From: Clostridiales bacterium
Lineage (GTDB): Bacteria > Bacillota > Clostridia > DUPQ01
Assembly (NCBI GenBank): GCA_023145435.1
Contig: JAGLDS010000006.1
Location: 1 to 64,000, forward strand
Direction: 5' to 3'
DNA: 64,000 nucleotides
The position numbers and the translations under genes were made by a program. The notes beneath the pieces are model-generated. The model made no database searches and was not told the DNA's origin. It worked only from the letters and a program-made list of their open reading frames with translations. Of this stretch, positions 1-8,732 are shown piece by piece (the first letter of the stretch is position 1; the number at the start of each line of letters is the position of its first letter).

Positions 1-1
1 G

Positions 2-942
2 ACCTATTTTAGAATACCAAATACACATAAGGCACATATTGATATTGTACATTCACATTGTCCATTTACATCGGGCTTGTTCGCACAAAAACTATCAAAG
101 CAAAATAATATTCCACACATATCAACATTTCATTCAAAATATAAAGAAGATATAAACATGCGCCTAAAGCTAAACCTTGATATACCAGGTGAATAGTTGC
201 AAAATATGTGTCGGCTTTTTATACAAGATGTGATTATGTTTGGTCTGTAAGCCATGGAACAGCAAATACACTTCGAGAATATGGATATAAGGGTGAAATC
301 ACTGTTATACCTAACGGATGTGATATGCCAATAACTCATAAAAGCGAGGATATAAAAAAAGAAATATTTAATAAATACAAATTTGATAAAAAAGTACCAC
401 TTCTATTATTTGTTGGCAGACTTACTTTTATAAAAAATACTGATATTATCATAGAAGCATTAGGAGCATTATCACGTCAAAATAAACGATTTAATATGTT
501 ATTTGTTGGAGAAGGTGAAGATAGGAAAGCGATGCAAGAAATGGTTGAGAAACAAGGTATATCTAGCATGGTTAGCTTTACTGGCAAAGTAATGGATAGA
601 GAATTACTAATGAAAATATATGTAAGTAGTGATTTACTGTTATTTCCTTCTGTATACGATAATGCACCTTTGGTGATAAGAGAGGCTGCAGCTTGTGGTT
701 GTGCATCGGTACTAATTCGCGGGAGCAATTCAGCAGAGGGATTGATAGATGGACATAATGTTTTCTTATCAAAAGAAACTACTGAGGACTTTGCATTAAC
801 TATTAATACTGCTTTAGTGTCTAACCAGATTAGAGAAGTTGGTTAAAATGCAAGAAAAGATATTTATATTTCTTGGTATGATGTTTTAGATTTGGTTGTT
901 AAGGAATATAAAAAGATACTTGCAGAATGGAACGGTAAATAA
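2..942 (+). pseudogene. Glycosyltransferase family 4-like gene, 5'-truncated by the window edge, with an apparent frameshift and a premature stop
   Basis: Frame 2 reads ...AHIDIVHSHCPFTSGLFAQKLSKQNNIPHISTFHSKYKEDINMRLKLNLDIPGE* up to 196. Frame 1 continues directly as IVAKYVSAFYTRCDYVWSVSHGT...LLLFVGRLTFIKN...ASVLIRGSNSAEGL. In-frame TAA at 844-846 is followed by NARKDIYISWYDVLDLVVKEYKKILAEWNGK* to 942. Confidence 0.8.
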
Positions 943-980
943 TTGATACAGTATAAGTGTGTATTATAGATGGAGGTATT

Positions 981-2138
981 ATGCTTGGATTAGCATTAGA
1001 AGGTGGCGGCGCAAAGGGAGCATTTCAAATGGGTGCAATAAAAGCTTTGTTAGAAGAAGGATATGAATTTGATGGAGTTGTAGGTACTTCAATAGGTGCA
1101 ATCAATGGTGCTGCCATAGCACAAGGAGATTTTGAATTAGGGTATGCCTGGTGGAAAAAAATGGATACTAGTATGCTTTTTGAACTTGATCAATTGCAAA
1201 TAAAAAACTTGTTGAATACAATAACTGATAAGGAATCTCTTAAATATATTTACTCAAAAGCAAAAGATATTATTGGAAACAAGGGACTTGACACTACAAA
1301 AATACGAGAATTTTTAGGTTCAGTAATAAATGAAGAAAAAATGCGTAATTCAAAAATAGACTATGGCTTAGTTACAGTTTCAGTCTCAGATCTGAAACCT
1401 TTAGAGCTATATAAAGAGGATATACCTAAAGGTAAAATGCTTGATTATATAATCGCAAGTGCTAACTTCCCTGTATTTAGAATTGAACCAATTGATGGGA
1501 AATATTACCTAGATGGAGGAATATATGATAACCTTCCAATAAATCTTTTAATCAGAAAAGGATATGATGAAATTATTGCAATAAGAACTCTAGGAAATGG
1601 AATTATAAGGAAAGTTGAAAACAAGAATGTAAAAATAATTAGCATTTTACCTTCAAAAAAATTAGGACCAACTTTAAATTTTAATAATGAACTTATTAAT
1701 ACAAATTTAAAAATGGGATATTGTGATGCTATGCGTATTTTGAAGAAGCTTAAAGGAAATGAATATTATATTGATATTCTAGAAGATGACAAATATATTT
1801 TTGAAAGTTTACTATCTATTCCTGATAAAGCATTATGTGAAATTGGTAATATGATGAAATTTTCTCAGATAGAACCAAAAAGAATGCTGTTTGAAAAAAT
1901 ACTTCCGAGCTTAGCACGAAAGCTTGAGCTTGATTTTTCATCCACATACCAAGATATTGTTGTTGGGGTTTTTGAATACATGGCAGAACAAAGAGAAATT
2001 GAAAAATATAAGGTCAGAAAGTTTAAAAACTTTCTATCTGAAATACAAAATATAAAAACAACTGATAAGAAGTCAAAATTTTCAAATGAAAGAATAATTG
2101 AGAGATTTGGAGAAGAAATACTAAAAGGAATAAATTGA
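981..2138 (+). CDS. Patatin-like phospholipase family protein
   Basis: MLGLALEGGGAKGAFQMGAI (GGGxKG) with nucleophile motif GTSIG and a DGG motif (YYLDGGIYDNLP). ATG at 981 is preceded by GGAGGT. Confidence 0.9.
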   Translation: MLGLALEGGGAKGAFQMGAIKALLEEGYEFDGVVGTSIGAINGAAIAQGDFELGYAWWKKMDTSMLFELDQLQIKNLLNTITDKESLKYIYSKAKDIIGNKGLDTTKIREFLGSVINEEKMRNSKIDYGLVTVSVSDLKPLELYKEDIPKGKMLDYIIASANFPVFRIEPIDGKYYLDGGIYDNLPINLLIRKGYDEIIAIRTLGNGIIRKVENKNVKIISILPSKKLGPTLNFNNELINTNLKMGYCDAMRILKKLKGNEYYIDILEDDKYIFESLLSIPDKALCEIGNMMKFSQIEPKRMLFEKILPSLARKLELDFSSTYQDIVVGVFEYMAEQREIEKYKVRKFKNFLSEIQNIKTTDKKSKFSNERIIERFGEEILKGIN

Positions 2139-2317
2139 GAGTTAGAATCTAAAACTATTTATCTCAAATTTACCACATGCTTTAAATTATGAATGTTTTA
2201 AACAAATATATTTTAAATGCCTATAATCAATCATGAGAAGCCAAAGAAAAAGAAAAAACAACATAATTTAGGTGTATCATGAAAGAGTGTTATCCTAACT
2301 ATAATAAAACTAAAGCA

Positions 2318-2343
2318 ATAAAAAGCCATTATAGGCTTTTTAT
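2318..2343. terminator. Bidirectional Rho-independent terminator between convergent genes
   Basis: Perfect stem ATAAAAAGCC-attata-GGCTTTTTAT. Confidence 0.7.
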
Positions 2344-2382
2344 CAGTTCAAAGTATAAACTAGATTAGTTTATATTTATTAA

Positions 2383-4218
2383 CTACTTCTTAATATACTC
2401 ATAAGTTGTTTTGTATGTAGTTTTAGAAGCCTTTCTTCTAACAACAATTCCATAACGTTTTTGTTCTTTGTTAGCAGTATAGCTGTTAACTAGGTAAACG
2501 GTGGTTCCTTTTTCACCTTTCATAGAAACTTTTATATCTTTATCTTCAAGTTTGAAGGTAACAAACCAATCATTATCTGTGTTAAATTGTTTAATATCAA
2601 ATAAATGTTGATACCCATCTTCTTCTCCAATTTTATCTACAGAAATTGTGTCGTATTCACAAAGCATTTCTCCTTTACAGTAGAAAAACCAGTCCATAGA
2701 ATACTCGCCCCAACCATGAACTAGAAAGTCGTCATATACTTTGTTTTTATCTAAAGTAAATGAGCGATCAAAATCAACTGCTTGATATATTCCTTTTGCT
2801 TTTGTTCTAATATGATTATGCTCTTTATCAAATTCTAAGGTATCACCTTGAACTAAACTCATTTTAAAATGATCACTTTGATCTACTGTAACGGTGTTAT
2901 GGCATAATGTCTTTCGTTGCCATTCTACAAATAATGAAGAAGCGTATCCTCCATTACCTATATCATATGAAACCACATCACCATCAAAGGCTAATTCAAA
3001 ATTCATAGTATCAGGATGTCTATGTAAATGAGTTAATGCGCCATATTTGAAAAACAACTCAGTAGTTTCATTTCTAAGCATAGCTGTACATGATTTTTCG
3101 TTGTTAACTGTACCAAAAGATGGTAGGGGCTCGCGGTTAGATTCGTGATTAAATAGTAAACGTGTAAAACTACCTACCGAAGAATCATCTTGATAAAAAG
3201 ATGCACATATTTTTTTAAATAGTTTATTATCATAAATAATTGAAGCATATTCATAATGAGCTTTATACATATCAATGGTTACTTTAGGATGAGCATCATT
3301 AGGATTTGGCAACTGACGATTAGAAAACATCATTTTTAAAGGATACTCGTACATTTTTTCTACTGTATCATAGATATATTGCATTTCAGGAATTTTAAAA
3401 TCAACTACTTTACATAAATATAGAAGATAAGCCAAAGGTTGGATGGTGTAAAAATGATAATGCATTGAACCTTCATACCACATACCCTCTTCAGTCACGC
3501 CTCGTTTTAATTGATCGAGAATACCAAACTGACCATAAAATCCTTTCTTTATATGAGTTTCTTCGTTAAAAAAGACACCAATTAATGTTTGTGCACTTTT
3601 AATCCAGACAGGAATGTTATAAATACGACTTGCAAAAAAATCAAACATGTCTGCTTCCTTAGAAAATAGATTTTCATAATAATAGGATAATTCCTTTTCT
3701 GAAAATTGATCTTTAACCATACTTAACCCTAAAATAATTATCATCATAGAAACAGCATCATCTAAATGTTGGTTTTGAATTTTACCTTCAAAGCGCTTTG
3801 CAATAGGATCACTTAATAAATCATCATAATTTTTTGCATAAAAATTTAGCACATCTTTCATATGAGTAATATATTTTGGATCACTTGTTATGTTAAAAGC
3901 GACAGCTGCGTTGTAAACGCTACTATTGGCTTTGCCTCGATAGGCGTTATACCATACGTTAGATAATGTTTGTGAACTGTTTTTATGACCACAAATTGAA
4001 CAAACGTGAATGTTTTCATCTTCAATATTAAATATTAATCTTCCTTGGCATTTTTCACAGTTATAATGATGAAACCATCCTGTAACTCTAGATGCATCAT
4101 CGTGATAATTATCAATAAACCAATCAAGATCAAGCATTGTTTGATTATATAATTTTTCTGCCCAAATTTCATTTTGTATTTTTTTTGTTATAATATTCCA
4201 GTTTAATAAATGCTTCAT
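2383..4218 (-). CDS. Heparinase II/III family protein (polysaccharide lyase-like)
   Basis: About 610 aa; central all-alpha region (EGMWYEGSMHYHFYTIQPLAYLL) and C-terminal beta region (GALTHLHRHPDTMNFELAFDGDVVSYDIGNGGY...CHNTVTVDQSDH) typical of heparinase II/III. N-terminal CxxC...CxxC. Confidence 0.8.
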   Translation of the reverse strand: MKHLLNWNIITKKIQNEIWAEKLYNQTMLDLDWFIDNYHDDASRVTGWFHHYNCEKCQGRLIFNIEDENIHVCSICGHKNSSQTLSNVWYNAYRGKANSSVYNAAVAFNITSDPKYITHMKDVLNFYAKNYDDLLSDPIAKRFEGKIQNQHLDDAVSMMIIILGLSMVKDQFSEKELSYYYENLFSKEADMFDFFASRIYNIPVWIKSAQTLIGVFFNEETHIKKGFYGQFGILDQLKRGVTEEGMWYEGSMHYHFYTIQPLAYLLYLCKVVDFKIPEMQYIYDTVEKMYEYPLKMMFSNRQLPNPNDAHPKVTIDMYKAHYEYASIIYDNKLFKKICASFYQDDSSVGSFTRLLFNHESNREPLPSFGTVNNEKSCTAMLRNETTELFFKYGALTHLHRHPDTMNFELAFDGDVVSYDIGNGGYASSLFVEWQRKTLCHNTVTVDQSDHFKMSLVQGDTLEFDKEHNHIRTKAKGIYQAVDFDRSFTLDKNKVYDDFLVHGWGEYSMDWFFYCKGEMLCEYDTISVDKIGEEDGYQHLFDIKQFNTDNDWFVTFKLEDKDIKVSMKGEKGTTVYLVNSYTANKEQKRYGIVVRRKASKTTYKTTYEYIKK

Positions 4219-4581
4219 TTGTGCTCTCACTTTCTTTTATTACATTTAGTATACATTATATAGCAATAATAGAAAAAACATATTTTAAAAATGGAAAACT
4301 CTTTACTTCGTTAAAATTAGTTCTTAAATTTCTTAATCAAGTAGCGATATTTGCAAACATTTAACTAAATCAACAGCTATTGATAAAGCAATTTTATCAG
4401 TTAGCCAATGAATGGTAGAGTTATTACCACAGGTTACGATTATAGAAGATAGATTTAAAAACAAGTATTTGGAAATTCAAGAGATGAGGAATGTGAAAAA
4501 ATACGAGAAAGCTTATCATTAATCAAAGATAATTTATGATATAATATTACTCTAAGAGAAAATATCTTTTGGAGGATAAGA

Positions 4582-5613
4582 ATGAATAAACGAGAACTAT
4601 TTTTACAAATGGGAAAAGGAATAAAACCAAGCGTTACTCCTTTTATTCCTACAATTTTTGCCCATAGCGCAAAAGTCCTTGGGGTTACCCCTTCAGCCAT
4701 TGCGCAAGATGAAAATTTATTAGTAAAAAGTCAGCTAGCATGCTATGAACTATATCAACATGATTTGATTTCTGTTGGTGTAGATATTTATAATGTAGAA
4801 TATGAAGCGCTAGGAGCAAAAGTTAAATTTCATGATAACGAAGAACTTCCTGCAATTAGCGATATTTTGGTAAAAGAAGAAAGTGATTTAGCAAAACTTA
4901 AAGTTCCAGATCCAGAAAATGCAGGGCGTATGCCTATGTTTTTATCAGCTGTGGAGGAATTACACAAAAAAGTTGGGAATGAAGTAATTGTTAACGGAAC
5001 TGTTATTGGGCCTTTTACTTTGGCTGCTATTATGAGAGGCTTTGAGAACTTTATTATGGATCTAATATATAACCCAGAATTTGCGTTTTCATTAATGGAG
5101 TTTTCAAATGAAGTTAGTTTAGCTTATGCAAAAAGTTTTATTAAGAGAGGGGTTGGGTTATCAATCAACGAATCGTGGATTGCCCCACCTTTGCTATCAC
5201 CTGCTTTTTATCAAGATTATGTAGTTAAATATGAAAAACAATTGGTTATGGCAATTAAAGAAGCTGGACAAAAAAATGTAGCATTAATAAGTGGAGGGAA
5301 TACCACAGATATTGTAGATGATATGGCAACAACAGGAACATCTTTATTATTAGCAGATAGTGAATGTGATAGATTATATTATAAAAAGGTTTGTAAAGAA
5401 AACAATATATTAATGAGAGCTAGTATTCCTTCTCAAGTGGTAGAAGAAGGCGATGATGAGATAATGAAAAAGAATGTAAAGCAAGTTATTGATGATTGTC
5501 ACGATTATACAGGGTTTATATTTGGTTGTGGTATTGTAAGCTATAACACACCACCTGAAAATGTTGTTAAATTAAAAAATATGGTTAATGAGTATACCAA
5601 AACGTTAGATTAA
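4582..5613 (+). CDS. Uroporphyrinogen decarboxylase family protein (MtaA/CmuA-like methyltransferase fold)
   Basis: NKRELFLQMGKGIKPSVTPFIPT... NGTVIGPFTLAAIMRG... SGGNTTDIVDDM; family-typical layout and length. Confidence 0.8.
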   Translation: MNKRELFLQMGKGIKPSVTPFIPTIFAHSAKVLGVTPSAIAQDENLLVKSQLACYELYQHDLISVGVDIYNVEYEALGAKVKFHDNEELPAISDILVKEESDLAKLKVPDPENAGRMPMFLSAVEELHKKVGNEVIVNGTVIGPFTLAAIMRGFENFIMDLIYNPEFAFSLMEFSNEVSLAYAKSFIKRGVGLSINESWIAPPLLSPAFYQDYVVKYEKQLVMAIKEAGQKNVALISGGNTTDIVDDMATTGTSLLLADSECDRLYYKKVCKENNILMRASIPSQVVEEGDDEIMKKNVKQVIDDCHDYTGFIFGCGIVSYNTPPENVVKLKNMVNEYTKTLD

Positions 5614-5626
5614 TAAGATTAAAACC

Positions 5627-6124
5627 TTATAAAGGAAGATCTTCGGTGAAATCTATTGTTATTGATAATTTGCTTGAGCGATACTTAGTATATGTAATAT
5701 TTACAGCATCTAGCATTTTCTTTGAAGCTTTTATAACATCTGAAGACTCATATTTATCCGACAAATAAATAATTGATGTAATTCCTGATTGAATTATAGC
5801 TTTTGTACATTCGTTACATGGAAACAAAGTAGTATATAAAGTACAATCTTTTAAATCAATACTAATCTTATTTAAAATAGCATTAAATTCAGCATGACAT
5901 ACATAAGGGTATTTTGTATCTAAAAAGTCGCCTTCAGAACTCCAAGAAAAAGCTTCATCTGGAATTCCCGTTGGAAAACCATTGTAACCTACTGCAACAA
6001 TTTTTTTTTGTTCATTAATAATACATGCGCCTACTTGAGTACTAGGATCTTTACTTCTCATACCAGATAGAAGAGCTATGCCCATAAAGTATTCATCCCA
6101 TGAAATATAATCTTCTCTTTTCAT
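5627..6124 (-). CDS. Deoxycytidylate deaminase (dCMP/cytidine deaminase family)
   Basis: Zinc motifs CHAEFNAI and PCNECTKAI; N-terminal SWDEYFMGIALLSGMRSKDPSTQVGACI. Confidence 0.92.
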   Translation of the reverse strand: MKREDYISWDEYFMGIALLSGMRSKDPSTQVGACIINEQKKIVAVGYNGFPTGIPDEAFSWSSEGDFLDTKYPYVCHAEFNAILNKISIDLKDCTLYTTLFPCNECTKAIIQSGITSIIYLSDKYESSDVIKASKKMLDAVNITYTKYRSSKLSITIDFTEDLPL

Positions 6125-6240
6125 TTTAATCCCCCAAATTTTTCTTAAAATAATTATACCATAAAATAGATTTGTAGTATCTCAAAAAAGTATAAGAATA
6201 TTGCATTTTTTCAAGTAATAGTTTATTATAAATTATGCTT

Positions 6241-6317
6241 GCGCCCATGGCTCAATTGGATAGAGCGTTTGATTACGGATCAAAAGGCTTCGGGTTCGAT
6301 TCCTGATGGGCGTGCCA
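6241..6317 (+). tRNA. tRNA-Arg (anticodon ACG), CCA encoded
   Basis: Acceptor GCGCCCA/TGGGCGT, anticodon stem-loop TTTGA-TTACGGA-TCAAA, T-arm GGGTTCGATTCC, 3' GCCA. Confidence 0.95.
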
Positions 6318-6351
6318 AGACACTAAAATTTATTTTTAGTGTCTTTTTTTG
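6318..6351 (+). terminator. Rho-independent terminator of the tRNA gene
   Basis: AGACACTAAAA...TTTTTAGTGTCT followed by a T-run. Confidence 0.85.
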
Positions 6352-6399
6352 TTACAAAAAGTAGACACATATTGAATAAGTTGTGATAAAGTATATGTT

Positions 6400-6900
6400 A
6401 TGTATACAATGAAAGCATATAAATATGATGGAGCTCTACATTATGAACAACCTCTAGAATTAGTTGAAGTAAATGAAAAATATATTGCTCTAGAAGGGCA
6501 TATAGGTAGAGAGTTAACGCATTATACAAGAGATACAGTTATTATTTTTGACAAAGAAACTATTGAGTACTTCTTTTTTGAAAAATGGTATACAGCAGCT
6601 TTTGTGTTTAATGATGAATCTATTTGTGATTATGTATATTGTAATATTTGTTTACCCTCAACACTAAATGACCAAGTGGTATCCTTTATTGATTTAGACA
6701 TTGATGTTATTTATGACAAAGGAGAAGTTAAAGTAGTTGATATTGATGAATTTGAAGAACATCTTATTTTCTATAAATATCCTAAAAAAACCATTGCTAA
6801 AGTTAAAGAAGTTACAGAAGAATTAATTTTGGCTATTAAAAGCAAAAAGTTTCCATTTAATTTATATTTAGAAAAAAAAAGAGGGAAATCCTTAACTTAA
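6400..6900 (+). CDS. DUF402 domain-containing protein
   Basis: AYKYDGALHYEQPLELVEVNEKYIALEGHIGR...YYDKGEVKVVDIDEFEEH-type DUF402 pattern (FEKWYTAAFVFNDES...YCNICLPS). Confidence 0.75.
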   Translation: MYTMKAYKYDGALHYEQPLELVEVNEKYIALEGHIGRELTHYTRDTVIIFDKETIEYFFFEKWYTAAFVFNDESICDYVYCNICLPSTLNDQVVSFIDLDIDVIYDKGEVKVVDIDEFEEHLIFYKYPKKTIAKVKEVTEELILAIKSKKFPFNLYLEKKRGKSLT

Positions 6901-7077
6901 GTAATAATTAGTCAATATAAATTATATTATTCACCTTATTTTTACTAAGGTTATTGCTATAATTTAAATATACTAGTGTGTAACAAGAGGTGTTTTACAT
7001 CCTATATTCTTTATTTACAAATAGAGGTAAATTGTATATACTGTTACATAGGAAAAATTATATATGGGAGAATGGTT

Positions 7078-7785
7078 ATGAATAAAAAATTAGTATTGTT
7101 ATTAACAATTATTATGGTGGCTACATTAGTGTTTGTTGCATGTGATCAAACTGCAGAATATGAAGGTAAATTTGATGACATTCCAGATAGAGCTTATGCT
7201 GTTGAATCTGAATATGTTGTAGAAGTAGCATATGAATTAAAATTTGGTGAGGAAGTTCCTTATCCATTAATGACAGAAATGGAAAACTTATCTAAACAAC
7301 GTGTTATTAATGGAGCGTTTTCTACTAGAGCTTTAAAAATTGGTTCTAATATAGATGGTGATCCTGGTGTAGTATTTGATACTTATGAAATTATGTTTGA
7401 ATCAGCTAATTTAATTAGTGTTAGATTTATTGCTAATGAAAAAATGAATGCACAAGATGAAGCTGTAAACTTCTTATTTGCCGCAACAAAAGATGGTAAA
7501 TTAATGATGAACGCTTTAGCACTATTTGGAAGAGTTGATGCTAATCCTAATGTTGAAACTGCTTATTCAGTATTTTCAACGTATCAAGAAGAGCAGGGAA
7601 TGGAAGCTCGTACATTTAATGAGTTTTTAACTACTTTATTTTACTTTACAGGAGAAGATGAAAAAAATCTAACTATTAATTTTATATATTTAAAAGAGAA
7701 TCAAAATACAGTTTCAATATTATTTAGTGAAATTCTTGAGTATGCAACACAAGGGAATATAGAGTTTTTTGAGTTTACAAAATAA
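7078..7785 (+). CDS. Putative lipoprotein of unknown function
   Basis: Signal peptide MNKKLVLLLTIIMVATLVFVAC with lipobox-like FVAC; SD GGGAG upstream. Confidence 0.6.
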   Translation: MNKKLVLLLTIIMVATLVFVACDQTAEYEGKFDDIPDRAYAVESEYVVEVAYELKFGEEVPYPLMTEMENLSKQRVINGAFSTRALKIGSNIDGDPGVVFDTYEIMFESANLISVRFIANEKMNAQDEAVNFLFAATKDGKLMMNALALFGRVDANPNVETAYSVFSTYQEEQGMEARTFNEFLTTLFYFTGEDEKNLTINFIYLKENQNTVSILFSEILEYATQGNIEFFEFTK

Positions 7786-7814
7786 ATAGCAAATAAATAG
7801 CAAATGATATATAA

Positions 7815-7846
7815 TATAGTTACCAATAATGGTAACTATATTTTTA
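7815..7846 (+). terminator. Rho-independent terminator
   Basis: Perfect 10-bp stem TATAGTTACC-aataat-GGTAACTATA followed by TTTTTA. Confidence 0.75.
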
Positions 7847-7866
7847 TATTAACAAGGAGGAATCTC

Positions 7867-8193
7867 ATGGCTTTTTTAAAAAAAATAGGAAAACAAGCTA
7901 ATACGCTTGTGGAAACAACAAAAATCAATAGCAGTATTAATGGAGAAAAAACTACCATCAATAAAATATACACACAAATTGGTGAGAAGGTTTATCAAGC
8001 TTATGAAAAAGAAGGAAAAGCAAACAATGACTTACTTGATTTTTGTGATCAGATAAAACAAGCAAATGATAAAATAGTAGAACTACAAGAAAAATTGTTA
8101 GAAATAAGTGGTAAAAAGATTTGCATAAGCTGTCAAAAAGAAATTGAAGTAGACGTTCAATTTTGTCCTCACTGCGGAGGAAAACAAGACTAG
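7867..8193 (+). CDS. Small zinc-ribbon protein
   Basis: C-terminal CISCQKEIEVDVQFCPHCGGKQD zinc ribbon after a coiled-coil segment; SD AAGGAGG upstream of ATG 7867. Confidence 0.75.
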   Translation: MAFLKKIGKQANTLVETTKINSSINGEKTTINKIYTQIGEKVYQAYEKEGKANNDLLDFCDQIKQANDKIVELQEKLLEISGKKICISCQKEIEVDVQFCPHCGGKQD

Positions 8194-8221
8194 ATTATTT
8201 GTTACAATATTTATAAACATA

Positions 8222-8252
8222 AAAAACACCAAATTTATTATTTGGTGTTTTT
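8222..8252. terminator. Bidirectional terminator between convergent genes
   Basis: AAAAACACCAAA-tttatta-TTTGGTGTTTTT, perfect 12-bp stem. Confidence 0.85.
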
Positions 8253-8265
8253 ATATTTATAAATA

Positions 8266-8700
8266 CTATTTTGTTAACTTAATATATCTGGTTTTATCTT
8301 TTTCATTATAGGTAGATTCAAAAAAACCATTTTTTTGAAGAAAAGAAACATATTGATTCCATGATGGGTTTACGTCCGCATACCATACTTTAGCTTCAGG
8401 AAATCTCTTAAAAAGATAAGTAAGAGTTTTTTTCCCAACACCAATATTTTGGTATTCTTCTAAAATAAACAACTTGTCTAATTGAAAATTGTGAAGACCT
8501 ATTTGAAAGACTAAAAAACTACCAATCGGTGAACCATTATATGTTATTTTAAAAAGATAGCCTGATGTTAGGCGATGTAAAAACCATTCATAGTCATTTG
8601 ACCCTTCGGGTATTTCAATATTTGTTTTGCTAAAAACTTGTCTTGAAATTGATACAATAGTATTTATATCTTCTGGCATTGCTTTTTCAAAATTAATCAT
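8266..8700 (-). CDS. GNAT family N-acetyltransferase
   Basis: LDKLFILEEYQNIGVGKKTLTYLFKRF acetyl-CoA-binding motif A; short GNAT-length protein. Confidence 0.8.
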   Translation of the reverse strand: MINFEKAMPEDINTIVSISRQVFSKTNIEIPEGSNDYEWFLHRLTSGYLFKITYNGSPIGSFLVFQIGLHNFQLDKLFILEEYQNIGVGKKTLTYLFKRFPEAKVWYADVNPSWNQYVSFLQKNGFFESTYNEKDKTRYIKLTK

Positions 8701-8732
8701 AACTATCCCCACAAAAACATATACTCTTGCTA

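Noticed and set aside
6241-6351. tRNA-Arg as an integration site for a mobile element
   Set aside because: No integrase, direct repeat of the tRNA 3' end or phage genes nearby.
7786-7808. Tandem AAATAGCAAAT-like repeat after the lipoprotein gene
   Set aside because: Two short copies only; too small to interpret.
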